Shown: in pieces, positions 13,553-26,130 of the stretch
Layout of the letters: every line of letters starts with the position of its first letter
Numbering within the stretch: position 1 is the stretch's first letter
DNA from: Liolophura sinensis
Lineage: Eukaryota > Mollusca > Polyplacophora > Chitonida > Chitonidae
Length of the DNA stretch: 64,000 bases
Direction: 5' to 3'
NCBI RefSeq assembly: GCF_032854445.1
Contig: NC_088295.1
Location: 86,449,836 to 86,513,835 of the forward strand
Notes under the pieces: model-generated
The model's input: the letters and a program-made list of their open reading frames with translations, nothing else
Database searches by the model: none
Told to the model about the DNA's origin: nothing
Program-made: the position numbers and the translations under genes

Positions 13553-13896
13553 AGCCACAGATAACTGATCTATTTGCAGACATGATACATTTGTGAAATA
13601 AATGCCTGAAGAACCCCTAGCTTACTTCTCAATCCACCAACAGAATGGGACAGAAGTTATGACAACCTATTGTCCTCACGCTAATATAAACATGTAAATA
13701 CGAGACCTACCACAGGTTAGAAACTGAACTGGTTATAAGCGATGTCATTGGAGTCATTGATCATTGGAAGCAATCTAAACAACACAAAATTCCACAAGGA
13801 ATTCTACATCAATGACATAAACTTATACAATTTAAAGACAACTGGCTGAAGTTACAGTAAGACGACAAATTACCACAGAAAGTTTCGCAAAATGCT

Positions 13897-16800
13897 TCAA
13901 GTCTCCTTCTTGATGTGAACTTTTGGCGACAGTGTGACAATCTCCAGCCCCTCGTCTGTTTCGATAACCCCTCGCTGTGCCATGTTTGTCAGGGCGGATG
14001 TCGCAATAGCCTCTGCTGTTGCCACATCTCCAGTGTCTATCAACATCCCGTCTACCACAGGCATTGAAACTGTGCAATGACAAAACATACATGTTAAAAG
14101 CTACCAACATTCTCAAAAACAATATATGAAAACATGCAAAATATACACAGAGAACTGTCTCACTCAAGCAAACATATCAATGTTCAAATATCCAAAATTT
14201 CTGCACATCCAATACGGTTTACGTCATGACAGCTTGTCAGGTGATGGGCCAAAAGCATTTTTGATCATCACAAAATATTTCAATCACAAAGAATGATCAA
14301 AAAGGCATGAATAAAAGAATAATAAATGTATAACATTTGCATACTCGCCGTTCATGAACATACCTGAATAAGGTTAGCAAGTTTCACCTATATATGTACT
14401 ACTCTTAGGAAAAAACAAACGCAAAATGAATTTCTGATTCATGTCAATTTTCAAGTTATAAAATAGGTTATAATTCATAAGGAGCTACATGTGGCGTAAA
14501 ACATGGCCAAACATAACATTAGTATTCTATTAGTATCTTTTCTAAAACACCTACTACAACAACGCTTGAAGCCTTGCTACTCACACCTTGATAATTAAAT
14601 AGACCAACCAACCAACCTTTGTACAGACTCTTTGAAGTGCTACTTCAGTCTCAAGAGAGGCCAGGCGGAAATATTAAACTGCTATGAAGGATACCCTATA
14701 AAATATAGCTAGCACGATGAATAACCATTTAACCCCAAAAAGAAAACCTTTGGCAGATGGTGTGCGCTTGGTTTCATAACAGGCAGTCTCCTACTATCCT
14801 GTCTCACCTGCCTCAGCCTTTCTCACCAGTCATCTGTCCTTAGTTACTGAACGTTTGTTTCTATGAATTGTTTTCCTTGTTAAGGCCTTTGGGAAGAACA
14901 CTTTTGTACAAACTGACCCAGTCTCCTTCAATAAATACAAATATTACTATTTTAAGGCACCTACATGACACAATGTTTTCAACCCTGCAGTGAATGCTTC
15001 TTGTTGCATGCAAGTTTATTGTGGAGCTCTAACAGACTGGGATTTCATGACCAGTCACACAACATGTACCAGGTCAGTGTAAATGCTAAGGCATTTATAC
15101 AATGCTTGGTCAACTTACTGGTTTGTATAGAGAGCTGTCCCTGGGACTTTTGCTGTAAGGTGATTGGACAATCCTTGTGAGCAAGCAGAAGGGTCTTCAA
15201 CTGAGCCACTTCATTCCGCAAAGAGTTCACCTCACTCTGTAAACAAAAGCAAACTTTTCATGCAAATAAAAGTCCTTGTTTAGACTGTGTGAATGAAATC
15301 AGCATTACGATTTGTCCATACAGTGTGTGTGTACTTTCACTTTCAAATTTACTCTTACAGAACGTACACTTTATCAAAGATTACATGTAAAATTCTACTT
15401 GCAAAAATCAAATCAGATCTAAAGGATGAAACAAAAGGTTGACATCTCATTCCAACGAAATTATAAACAATTCAAAAAACATCACTGTGGAGCATGTGAG
15501 CAGCGCCATGAAGCCCACGACTGCGCTGTACCATGTTATCATTGATTGTGCAGTGCTGTGATGCCTCACCTACATATAACTGAGCAGATGACACACTGTA
15601 CGGGCCAGTTCTAAGAAGGGTCTTTTTGTTTCTTTCTTTACTTCTTTCATTAGGGTTTAACATAGCTTCCAGTATTATTTCAGCCATATCACCATAATCT
15701 CTCCTCATCTCCTTTGGAATGCTATGATGGAGACATCAGATACAAAATCCAAGCAGTCATATTATAGCCTGGATTATAGCCTGCCCTTATGCCTAGCACC
15801 AAGACAGGTAGTACGAAAATGACGAATACCAAAGTCTTAGATTGGATTCAGGATTGAACCCTGGATCTAGCGTTTACGAAACAGACGCTCAATTAATTAC
15901 AATCACTGGACCTTTCTGAATAGCACGTCATAAAATTCAGGACCATGCAGTAACCATTTGTCCACGCAGCTTCCTGCCAGCAAGACTGATACGCGTTGTA
16001 CACTTCGTAATCAACCTTGCTTTACTGTACCTATAAAAAAGTCCTTACAAACCTACTCTTTTGACATCCCATGACATTTCAGCCAGTCGACCTTCATAAA
16101 CTGGAACCTGATTGGGCCTTGAGTAGTAAATATTTATGAACTAAAGATCAGTGCTCTGAAGAGTTTAATAATATGGCTCAGGTAATCAAGGTAGATGATG
16201 TTGGATATCACTAGTTTGATCAAATGAAGATGTTTTCCACCCAACTTGTCTCTTCTAGTTAGTATACTACCTGTGTTAAGACATGGATCTCGCTGGATGA
16301 CTTTCCTAGACTTGTGATGTGACAACAGTTAATGTTGTAACAATAGATATTTCAACTTGATTTCATAGAATGTCTTTTGTCTCACAATACTGGCATGGTG
16401 TTCAGTTCTGAATATAACATAAACATGAAGTTGTTAAACTCTCATCGGCTTTTACGCTTTTGCTTTGACTAGATTTGTGCATTCTACCGTCACTCCAATT
16501 TTCTCCCTGTCTGAATGTTTACATTGTTAATACCAAACAATATCCCACCTGTAATCTGTTGTTTGTATTCTGCAGCTCCTCAGCTTTTTTCTCCAGGTTT
16601 GTGATCCACTGTTTCCGTCGCTGTCGACATCGTGCAGCTGCAGCTCTGTTTTAAACACCACAAGAAGTTACCAACTACTGTCATTCATTGTTTATGAGAA
16701 TAAGACCAGTGTAAAATTGGGGTAAAAGCATGCAGACATCATTCCAACCACAACTGAGCAGGAAAATGACATCTCGACAGGGAAAGGAGACTTTTAGTAC

Positions 16801-19800
16801 TGGATCATGGAAAATAAGCATCTAACATCAAATTCGTTACCAAAGTATCCTGTACCTGTTCCTCTCTAAAAACTTCCTCCTTCGGTCCTCTGGATCCCCA
16901 TCTTCCCGCTTCCGTTTTCTGCAGAGAGAACCATTCTCCTCTTCAGCAAACAATATTTTCAAGAGAAACCTGAAAACTGTGATCTGGGACTAAAACATGT
17001 ACTAGTCTATCCAGGCGTACATACTGAGTCAGCCCCGGTTTATAAGGCGTTCAACATGGGCTCATTGTAAGGGTGGGTTAACTGTATGTATCATACCAGG
17101 GAGAATGGATCTGTTGTGGATACAGTAAAAAATGTACAGCGTCAAATCTCATTCAAATAAATAAATACACGTAAATATAATTTCAAAGTTTGATTTACAA
17201 GTAGTTACTTTGTGTAAGTAACTTACATTCCTCCAATGGATACAGAGTCCAGGCTATCAGGGGAGCCCACCCCCTCCATGTCCATATAAGAGCCATCGCT
17301 GGAGTCCTCCAAACAACTGTTGAAGGTTGTAGAGTGAGGGGTGCTGGACACTGCTGATCCTGATGCTGTGGCTGCCACAGGTAACCCATGCAGCCCTGAG
17401 GGAATCACAGTCTTCACTGTGCTGCTCCCAGCCACTACAGAGGCTGTTGAGGGGGGAGACACCGTATGGGAGGGGGAAGAGGAGGTGATCAGCTTAGAGT
17501 TCTGGGCACTCTGCTGAAGAGCTGCCTTTAATTTCTGTGAATACATAAGCACAAACAATCTAATACTTTAGAGCAGGATTAATTTATCACATTTGATAGT
17601 AGTTTACACCACACATAAAATTTTATTTAGATATACATGTACACATCATTTACATGCATCAATGTGGAAGATAAAGCCTAACCTCACTACATATCCTGAA
17701 AATTTCACAGAAGAAAGGGGGCCTCCGTGGCTCAATTGGTTAGTGTGCTAGCGCAGCGTAATGACCCAGGAGTCCTCTCATCAATGCGGTTGCTGTGAGT
17801 TCAGGTCCAGCTCATGCTGGCTTCCTCTCCGGCCGTATGTAGGAAGGTCTACCAGCAACCTGCGGATGGTCCTAGGTTTCCCCCGGGCTGTGCCCGGTTT
17901 TCTCCCACCATAATGCTGGCCGCCGTCGTGTAAGTTAAATATTCTTAAGTACGGCACAAAACGCCAATCAAATAAAATAAATAAATCATATTAGAAAAAC
18001 AAGCAGGAGTTGGATTTGAATTCAAGACGCAAACTGTCCAGACCTCAGAGACAGTGAGAAGAATGAGGTCCTTAATGACATACCACATTTCACAGAAAAA
18101 AATTCATCTTAATAATTATTCAAAACTAATGGAAATATTACATCATGCAGATAATCAAGTTTGCAGTTTTCCTTTTGTAGACTGAACCATTAGTCTCACC
18201 TGTTTGGCCAGAGACGGTTGCTGGGGACTTGATGAGGGAGCAGTGCTGGTCTTACTGGCCAAGATTTGTGTGGCGGGGGTGATGGGTATGGAAGAGACCT
18301 GTACAGCCTGGGTGGAGAGTGCAGCAGGGATCTGTACGGGAACTGTCTGGCCTGTGGGGAGTTGGAGTAACACCTGCATGGTGTACTGAGGGGACGCCAC
18401 TACCGGGGGATTCACACTGGAGGGCCTGTAGGAGGAACAGTGGTGTGAACAGTATTAAGCTAACTCTGACAGCTACAAGAGCAGATTACAGCAGTAAACT
18501 GACACAGACATCTTAATTTGTTACTGATGTTTACATTTGTTGTTTCGGGATTAACTACTATTTGAGCAATACAAATGGAACAATAATTAGAATGAATGAC
18601 TGAGGGGTAATGTTGGTCACAGGCAATATTTCAACCATATCATAGCTTTCAGATGGTTTAATAAAAAAAGTGCTAAACTGTGATTGTGTCTGCAGGTGAT
18701 CTACTGAATCCCTATGAATAATAAGCAAACTAACTCTTAAGAACTGCATTAAGATGATTTCAATAATTTGATTCAGTCAACAATAGTCGAAATCCATTTT
18801 TGTCAAGTTATGTTGTTTCAACGTGAATAATTTCAGCATTTACAACCACTCTTCGAAGAAATAACTTCGAAAACTGATTATACTAACAATTCAAACAAAA
18901 CAATGGTGAATAAAATGTGACTATTAGTAGTAATAACTTTCAACTTTTGCTGAAATTCAAACTGTACCATATAAAATTTTTACATGTACATGTACTTCAT
19001 ATGCCACTAAACTTCAAATAAATCGTATATATAAATTTGATGACCATGAATAATATATACTGCTAGATGTAGCAAAACTTACTGCAACGAAGGCGACATG
19101 GATGTTGGTGGCTCCATGGAGATGAGAACAGGGTTGGTGGTTTCCACGGTAACCGGGGGCGTCTTGGTGGTAGGTGTGGAGCTATCAGCTGCCTGTGTCT
19201 TTGATATGATGACCACCTCATCATCAGAGGTGGTGGACGTCGGCTGGTTAGCCTGGCTGGCTGCTGAATGTGAACTTGGAATGTTTGGTGATGACTTCCC
19301 CTCAGCTGGCACGTCCTCCATGACCGTTGTTTGTGGAGTAGGTGTGTCATCGTGACTGACTGTCTTGGTGAGGTGGGTGCTAGACGGAGTGTCGAGTGAG
19401 CGGGAGTTGGAGTGGGGTCCAGGTAAAGGCACCCCGGAGTTCTGTGTGGGGGTTCGCGGGCCACATAATGGAGATATCTGACAAAAATAAGTGTATAATA
19501 AATGTGAATAACATTCTTTCCTCAACCCAGATCTTTAACATGTATTTAGATTTTGAGCATTCAACAAATATACTATAAAAATTCAAAAGAATTTATAGTT
19601 CCCTACATTAGGCAGAAGTTTGGATTGATGTCAAATTACCCAGAGCTGAGAGCCTAGCCTTCACTGAATAAGAATTAAGATGAGATCAATATATTCAGAT
19701 CTTAACTAAACATGTTAGTCAAAAGAAGTTATGCAAATCAGAGACTATCTACCCTGGTTATAAAGGCCTAGAGTTACTCACACGAACGTCTTTGCTTGAG

Positions 19801-22800
19801 CTGAGAATATGGGTATCTGGTTGGACATCAACATCTGACGCTTTCTTGAAAGCTTCTTCAAATGGGTTCTTGTTTAACTCCTGAAATAGTCCGATTTCTT
19901 CACAGTTTCGTAAAAACTTGGTAGGTGTGGGCGTTTGATCTGAAAATAAATGAAAACATAAACAAAACAGAACAAGCCATTATCTTTACAGTATACACAA
20001 ATACTGTTCCACACACCTTTAGATCCAATTATAACGTACCTAGTAACATATTATGCAACTGGATCAAATACTTAAAATCAGAAGCATCATTTCATGATAC
20101 AGGACATCATATTATACTTTTTATTCAGATTAACATACTCCGGAAATGTTATCAAGTTCTGTTGAATTAAAAGACCGATCCATGTAGAATAAATGTTGCG
20201 AAGAATTGGTCTATTTGTTTCCAACAAAACCCAACTTCACATTACAACCCAGTCAACATTTTAATCCCTTTCTTAACCACACATTATCAATAAAACAAAA
20301 TCAATCAAGTTAAAGTGTGAAATCAAGTTGTCTGATAAGTTTCAAAACAAAGAAATCCATATAGCCTTGGAGAACACCTAGTGTCTACTGATGAAAAAGT
20401 GACAGATGATCATTACTTTCCAGCCATTCTGCTTGGTGCAATGGGGCTGTAACTTCAAGCACATTATACATTTTCATCATTGCTATCCGGACATTATTTG
20501 TAAAAAGGAAAACATACAGAGATTCTTTACAAATCTTCTCACCCAGGAACAAGTGGTTTGGTGACACGTTACTTCCTGTGTTCAGAGCCAATGACATATC
20601 ATGTTTCTTCATATGAACTGTAAGATGGTCCTCGTTGGTAAATCGCTGGACAAACAGAAAAACAATCTTATTACAACCTTATAGCAGATTTAAATGCACA
20701 TGACAAAACTGTCTGTGTCCATCAAAAAATACACTAATTAGTTTACCTCAAAAACTTATTTACCATAAATAAACATATAAAGAAGCATGAAAAAAAAATT
20801 ATATATGAAACTTTGGTTAGTTTTTAGTGTATTCTAGTATAACTGAACTGAGATGTTTTCAATACTGGCCATGTTATCTAATGTGTTCTACCCATAGTTC
20901 ATTAGTTCTTGACCAATGTGACCATGGTTCGAATACAGATACTGCCATTTTTGGTTTTAAATCAAGGGACTAAGTATACTTAATTAAGCTTAAGATTAAT
21001 ATTAAGTAAGACAATATAATGACAACTTTGACATACTGTACCTCTGTCTAGGAAAAACAATCCAATGTCACAAGTGTTTAAACTGAGACAGGTATAGGTA
21101 CATGCTAGGTATGGTTATGTTCCTTCAGTAATTTGGTATTCTTCCAAAAGTGTGAAAGAGCACATCTCTTTGGAATAATACCTTGCTTTTACCTCTGAGT
21201 GATATATAATAATATCATTTAAAAACACTATTACAAAGAATAAATAAAATATATATCATAAGTATTAAACAGTTAACAATGAAAACTATTCTTCTCCAAA
21301 GCCTTCACAAACAAAACATTATACAGAAATACATATACTACATATGACACAAATCTGATGTTCAGGTTTTAACTTCCCCGTTTGGTTTGAATGAATGATA
21401 TACATGTGTCGCTGTGCCAGAAATATCAGCAACTATTATTGATGCCAGGAGTGGTCATGAACATTTTACGACGGATTCCTCACTTTAGGAATGTACATAG
21501 CTGTCTCTGGAGTACCTAGAAACATTTCAGATATCAGACAAGAATCAGTTTGGCTTTCGCAAGTCACTTTCCTGTGAAACTGCTTTAATCATATTGCCGA
21601 ATGCTGGCGTGAATCAACTGACAGTGGAAATGCAGGTCGACCTGTTATACTTGATTTTAAGAAAGCCTTTCAGACCATAAACCACTCAATCCTACTAGAT
21701 AAGCTAAAAGTGTAAATGTTCCACAACACAAACTTGAGATTCTTTGAGTCTTAATTCCAGAACAGAACTTTGCAGCGAGAAAGGTTTCAGTGAAACCGAC
21801 AATACAGAGAGGTGTTCCACAAGGCTCAATCTTGGGACCACTACTTTTCATCATATTGATTTCATATGCAAAAAAATCCTCTAAAATTCTTGAAATTTTA
21901 AGGCAGAACAAGATTTATCTGGATTTGTAGACACGAAAAAACTTTTTTTCATTGCTATATTCTTGCCACATTTTGATTACTGCAGTTCAGTATGGGAAAC
22001 TTTTCCACATGCACTTATTGACATTAATTAAGCTTCAACAAAGAGCTGCTAAAATTACTTTAGAATGTAAAATACATACATCTACAACTCCAATTCTCCT
22101 AAAGATACACTAGATTTGTCTTTTAAATCACTGCATGAGTCACCACTATATCGAAAGAACCGCTTGTTAAAAACACTGCAGTACGCAATAAGTTTCTAAA
22201 ATCAATAAGTTTCTAATCAATAAGTTTCTAAAATCAATAAAGTTTCTAAAATCAACTGTCAACTATTAACTCATATTGAGAAGCTTAACTTCTCAACTAA
22301 CTTAACTAATTAGTGTGGCTAAAAACCTTATCTAATAAAACTCATGCAAAAGCATCCTTCACAAGAAGTGTGACACACAATCCCATTGGTAGATTTCATA
22401 GCTCTGTAACTGTATGTCTAAAGTTCAGCTATCATGACTGCTAATATTAACCCCAAATTTGTTCAACTCAGCCCTAATTTGAATTAAGAAGTACATGTAT
22501 TTATTTATTTATTTATTGATTGGTGTTTTACGTCGTACTTAAGAATATTTCACTTATACGACGGCGGCCAGCATTATGGTGGGAGAAAACCAGGCAGAGC
22601 CCGGGAAAACCCAAGACCATTCACAGGTTGCTGGCAGACCTTCCCAAGTACAGCCGGAGAGGAAGTCAGCATGAGCTGGACTTGAACTCACAATGACCTC
22701 ATTGGTGAGAGGCTCCTGGGTCATTATTCTGCACTGGCACGCTAACCAACTGAGCCCCGGAGGCCCCGGAAGTACATGTACCTTATCCGTATATGAGACT

Positions 22801-24061
22801 TTATGATCAATTCTGAATCCCTCTTCGAAATTGTTTGACGAGGCTTCATTCTATTGTGTTCATGCAATTGAAACAGGCTATTTCCAGTTCACTGCCATGC
22901 ACCCAGAAATTTGATTCAAAAAGTTTCAGTTCAAACAGGGACCTTACATTAAACATAGTAACTATTTTGCCATGGAAACAAGAAATTTGATCGCATGATG
23001 CCCACTTTACAAAGAAACGTAGCTGATCTCAAAATGAATTAATCACAAAATTACATAATCTTTATCTGAGAGGGTTTAATGTTTACTGAGATCACGACAT
23101 TGGGATTCCCTAATTTCAGCCAGATAAATTACCCATTAAAAGTTGACAGAAACAGCTCTATCTTAAATAGAAAGCTACTATCTCATAACATGAAACTGCA
23201 TACTAACATGAGATCATCATCTGAAGTGGTTTAACTTGAATTCACAGCCTATTGTTCCTTTGGACAGAAAGATACCTTGACGATATAATCGCTTCAGCAA
23301 AATATGTCAATGAAATAAAACTTATTCATTCATTTATTTGATTGGTGTTTTACACTGTACTCAAGACTATTTCACTTATACCATGGCAGCTATCATTGTG
23401 GTGGGAGGAAACCGAGCAGAACCTGGGGAAAACCCACGGCCATCTGCATGTTGCTGTCGGGCCATCCCAAGGATGGCTGGAGAGGAAGCCAGCATGAGCT
23501 GAACTTGAACTCACAGGGACAGCATTGGTAAGAGGCTCCTGGGTCAATGTGCCGAGCTGGCGTGCTAACCCTCTCTACCACGGAGGCTGCTCTATGAAAT
23601 AAAAAAGCATCCGAATATTCTTACTTTTGACTAAAACAGATGTTTAACAGTGTAAACAAGAGTGTAAATATTCCGTTTTTCTTTTCCTGAGCCTGGAATA
23701 CCATATCCCATGAGTACCATAACCTGGGTATACTCACTTTTACACTACAAATCATATTCTTGCCTTCCTATCGCATGATAACGTCAACATTATTGTATCC
23801 AAACAAGTAAATATTTTATGGTAGATTAAACTGAAGACATAGACATGCCATCAAATAACTGATGATACAACAGGCAGAATACATCATATTACATCTACAT
23901 TGACACATAATACTTGAACATGTCTGTACACTGTTTCAATTTCTGAAAGAAAAAATGACAATTTTTCTTGTTAATATATAAAACTGTTATGTTAACAGTT
24001 CTTTACCCACCATGCCACATCCTTGAGTTGTGCAAGCAAAAGGTTTGTCATCATCACTCAT
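13897..24061 (-). CDS. ATF2: ATF2/ATF7/CREB5-like bZIP transcription factor (complete)
   Basis: Ten coding exons on the minus strand, in order: 24061-24011, 20645-20543, 19939-19782, 19477-19083, 18425-18200, 17534-17227, 16918-16856, 16645-16549, 15236-15119, 14069-13897. They total 1692 nt, 563 residues. It starts MSDDDKPFACTTQGC, a C2H2 finger (C10, C15, H28, H32) like the ATF2 N-terminus. The stress-kinase site QTPTPTKFLRNCEE follows, with T54 and T56 equivalent to ATF2 T69/T71. A long Ser/Thr/Pro/Val-rich activation region occupies about 105-413. The bZIP basic region holds N434-R-A-A-A-A-R-C-R, and heptad leucines sit at 452, 459, 466, 473 and 480. The zipper ends in LLLAHKDCPIT, which is diagnostic for ATF2/ATF7. 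It should bind CRE/AP-1 sites as a dimer in the nucleus. One orthologue usually represents ATF2, ATF7 and CREB5 in invertebrates, so the symbol is approximate. The alanine before RCR, where ATF2 has serine, is unusual. Confidence 0.93.
17720..17987 (+). mobile_element. Full-length tRNA-derived SINE (family reference copy)
   Basis: The tRNA-like head has an A-box-like stretch GTGGCTCAATTGGTTAG and a B-box-like GTGAGTTCAGGTCC. A conserved core follows (CAACCTGCGGATGG, CTCCCACCATAATGCTGG, GCCGTCGTGTAAGT), and the end is AACGCCAATCAAATAAAATA plus an AATA-rich tail. From memory, the core resembles the deeply conserved metazoan SINE domains (Nin-DC/Meta type). It sits in an intron of the ATF-like gene, antisense to it. 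Confidence 0.9.
21480..22420 (+). mobile_element. LINE (CR1/Jockey-like) reverse-transcriptase fossil
   Basis: Decayed non-LTR retrotransposon fragment in the 3.4 kb ATF-like intron. Recognisable pieces in order are NQFGFRKSLSCETALI near 21545 (RT fingers), DFKKAFQTINHSILLDKL near 21650 with a shift nearby, and VPQGSILGPLLFII near 21817-21860. After a jump comes LQQRAAKITLEC near 22030, typical of the far C-terminus of CR1/Jockey-clade RTs. The palm segment with the FADD-type motif between the last two is missing, so there is an internal deletion. Several stops and frame changes show it is dead. Both ends are approximate and neither the 5' end nor ORF1 is visible. Confidence 0.75.
22178..22262. 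repeat. Short tandem repeat ATAAGTTTCTAAAATCA
   Basis: Four imperfect copies of a unit of about 17 bp lie inside the LINE fossil. Confidence 0.7.
22498..22768 (-). mobile_element. Full-length SINE copy with 11-bp target-site duplication
   Basis: Complete minus-strand copy: the tail complement at the left and the complement of the tRNA-like head GGCCTCCGGGGCTCAGTTGG at the right. It is flanked by AAGTACATGTA on both sides (just before the tail, ending at about 22499, and 22769-22779). This is a direct target-site duplication showing retrotransposition. It lies just past the LINE fossil. Confidence 0.93.
23322..23590 (-). mobile_element. SINE copy with 11-bp target-site duplication
   Basis: Near-complete minus-strand copy, more diverged than the one at 22.5 kb. 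It is bracketed by ATGAAATAAAA at 23310-23320 and 23594-23604. Two short minus-strand ORFs here are SINE sequence. Confidence 0.9.
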
Positions 24062-24134
24062 TCTTCAGCTGCCCTCTGGAGAGTGGGAAGCCTCGGAGGC
24101 TATCAAGATAGGTCTCCTTACAGGGCTCCTAATT
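24062..24134 (-). other. 5'UTR part of the ATF-like start-codon exon
   Basis: On the minus strand, CTCACCTACAG is a good splice acceptor ending at 24135. The 73 nt from there to the ATG at 24061 carry no upstream ATG in frame. The leader must therefore begin further upstream in another exon. Confidence 0.6.
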
Positions 24135-24451
24135 CTGTAGGTGAGAAGAAGAAAAAAAAGTTGATGACAACTCCATAGAACATCAGAATGTAATGTTTTA
24201 ATGAATGTAAGGTAAAGATACTGTACATGTAGAAGACAAATCCACATATCAATTCAAATATCTAGAATTTCAGTGTTGATACAGGACACCAATCCACATA
24301 CCATATTTGTTTCATTTTGGTTTGAGGTCACTAAGGAACATTATTTTCTGTACACGGTTTTCTATTAAGAAGGTTTGGGTGATCTCATTTACACTGCTGC
24401 TGCAGCTAAGCATCAAGTTTAACATGAAGCCATCATCTATAACATCTTGAT

Positions 24452-24573
24452 GGCAGACTTGCCCATGCATGACTGCAGCATAAGCTGAACTTGAATTCAC
24501 ATCGACCACATTGCTGAGGGGATCCTGAGTCCCTCTGCCACTCTAGCACACAAATTACTCAGCCACAGAGACC
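24452..24573 (-). mobile_element. Old, partial SINE copy (head half)
   Basis: Degenerate match to the head half of the family: CATGCATGACTGCAGCATAAG, then TGAACTTGAATTCACA, GAGGGGATCCTGAGTC and ACTCAGCCACAGAGACC. It lacks the core and tail. Confidence 0.6.
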
Positions 24574-25044
24574 CTAATACAACACCAATGACAGTTGATA
24601 CTTAAAGACTTAGGAGAGCTCCCGAGCTGTTTCATGATCTGACTACTCCTGATCATAGTATACTATGACCTTATGGCTTATGGACCCAGTGGGGGGATTT
24701 AAGCTGAAGCCTGAATGGTATCATGTTCGCAAAGTTCATTGATAGTACCACTTCTGAAAATAACAACCATTGACAGAAAATCTTAATAAAATAGACGAGT
24801 TATTACAACACATAAAATATGCCTAAAGAAATTGAACAAAATTCTTTTTTTCGCATCTTCCTTCATTTCTCTTAAAAACATGGTCTGCATTGTAGTGTTT
24901 CTTTTCATGTATCCTTTAAGACTTCACCAACCAGTATCAAAATATCCACTGCTGTGACACAGTTAAATTTACATGTACAGTGAAAAATATTTCCATCATC
25001 TTAACCCTAATTACATTACACACTACTATAGAAAGCCATACCTT

Positions 25045-25303
25045 GGCCTCCATGGCTCAGTTGGTTAGTGTGCTAGCTCAGCGTAATGACCCAGAAGTCT
25101 CTCATCAATGCGGTTCCTGTGAGTTCAAGTCCAGCGCATGCTGGCTTCCTCTCCGGCCATACGTGGGAAAGCAACCTGTGGATGGTCGTGGGTGTCCCTC
25201 GGGCTCTGCCGGGTTTCCACCCACCATAAAATGCTGGCCACCATCAAATAAGTGAAATATTTTTGAGTATGGCTTAAAACACCAATCAACTAAATAAAAT
25301 AAA
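25045..25303 (+). mobile_element. Full-length SINE copy
   Basis: Begins GGCCTCCATGGCTCAGTTGG and ends AACACCAATCAACTAAATAA. The core is about 10-15 bp shorter than the 17.7 kb copy, around the GTGGGAAAGCAACC junction. It lies upstream of the ATF-like start codon, probably within the first intron. Confidence 0.9.
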
Positions 25304-25835
25304 CAGACAGCCTCACCCTGTCAAACTGTTTGTAGAAGTCAAGATTCAATACAATTCCTATGTTAAACCTTCCACTCACGCACATCACATCTGTTCACTT
25401 TTGTGGTTTGGTGTGGGAACTGACTTTAGCACGATTCACAATGCCTTTCAGTTTCAACTTCCTCCCGCCAACTGCATGTCAATTCTAACTGGACCTTTCA
25501 CACATTTGCCATGGAATGTCATATTTCCAATACGAAGCCTGTGTTATGTTCGACATTAGCCTAATTCTAGTCAGAGACAAAAGACTTTGTGGGGAAATTA
25601 AGATAGAATATGTGGTGCATGTTACATTGTGTACAACCCACTGACAACTGACTTACACTATCCACAGCAGACTGACACTTCACGACAAAGCCTCGCTTCT
25701 CCCATAGATTACAGGCCATTTCCTGGCCTGATATCTGTTAATTTACCCACACACACACACTACGGGACAGTTTCCATACGACATCAATTGATATTGACAT
25801 CCGACTTATTATAATACAGTAAACCGGTGTAATAC

Positions 25836-26000
25836 CTGAGAAATAATTTTTCGTCCACCTCTTCGGGTTGTAGTGGTGACAGACCTTGCCGCTAGGTGGC
25901 GCTTCATGTACTTCCTATAAACACAGTCGCGTAAAAAAAAGGACCGCGTATACAAGATTTTGTACTCTGTGCTTGCTTTTGTGTTTACGTGGGTTTGTTA
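25836..26000 (-). promoter_or_regulatory. Probable first (noncoding) exon and promoter zone of the ATF-like gene
   Basis: On the minus strand TTATTTCTCAG|GTATTAC at 25846-25830 is a good donor with no ORF before it, as expected for a noncoding first exon. GC and CpG rise from about 25.84 to 26.2 kb. An ETS-like GGAAGT core and several transcription-factor-like motifs cluster here. The 5' edge is a guess; cap-site data would be decisive. Confidence 0.4.
25887..25902 (+). promoter_or_regulatory. CTCF-like motif TGCCGCTAGGTGGCGC
   Basis: Matches 15 of 16 positions of the animal CTCF core YRCCASYAGRKGGCRS and contains the fly core AGGTGGCGC. It lies beside the proposed first exon of the ATF-like gene. 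Confidence 0.6.
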
Positions 26001-26098
26001 AGTTGCTTTTTTACGGCGCTAAGAAGCAGTGTTTACGTGCTATCCCACGAAACCCCCTGAATCCAAACGCCAACCTGTTTCCACATGGCGATCAGATG

Positions 26099-26127
26099 TC
26101 ACGTGGTGTGCAGTAATGTGACGCAAT
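26099..26127. promoter_or_regulatory. E-box GTCACGTGG followed by ATF/CEBP-type TGACGCAAT
   Basis: GTCACGTGG (bHLH-ZIP E-box, 26099-26107) and TGACGCAAT (26119-26127, a CRE/CEBP half-site hybrid) lie 11 bp apart. They are about 100 bp upstream of the proposed ATF-like first exon. Motifs this short occur by chance; their clustering in a CpG-richer patch is the only support. Confidence 0.35.
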
Positions 26128-26130
26128 CTT

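Larger units (their letters stand above)
7551..13896 (-). other. Gene-poor stretch; possibly long 3'UTR of the ATF2/7-like gene
   Basis: AT-rich sequence directly downstream of the ATF-like stop codon on the minus strand. It has no exon-like ORF on either strand; the short ORFs are AT-biased and unlike any family I know. Minus-strand AATAAA (plus TTTATT) occurs near 12129, 8653, 8464 and 7899, so the 3'UTR could be anywhere from 1.8 to 6 kb. Apart from the two minisatellites and the SINE listed separately, I see nothing else here. Confidence 0.35.

Noticed and set aside
17720-17800. Functional tRNA gene in the SINE head
   Set aside because: A- and B-box-like stretches are present, but no cloverleaf can be folded and the segment continues into the SINE core.
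19063-19464. 133-residue Pro/Arg/Leu-rich minus-strand ORF
   Set aside because: An alternative frame of ATF-like exon 4. The other frame joins both neighbouring exons in phase.
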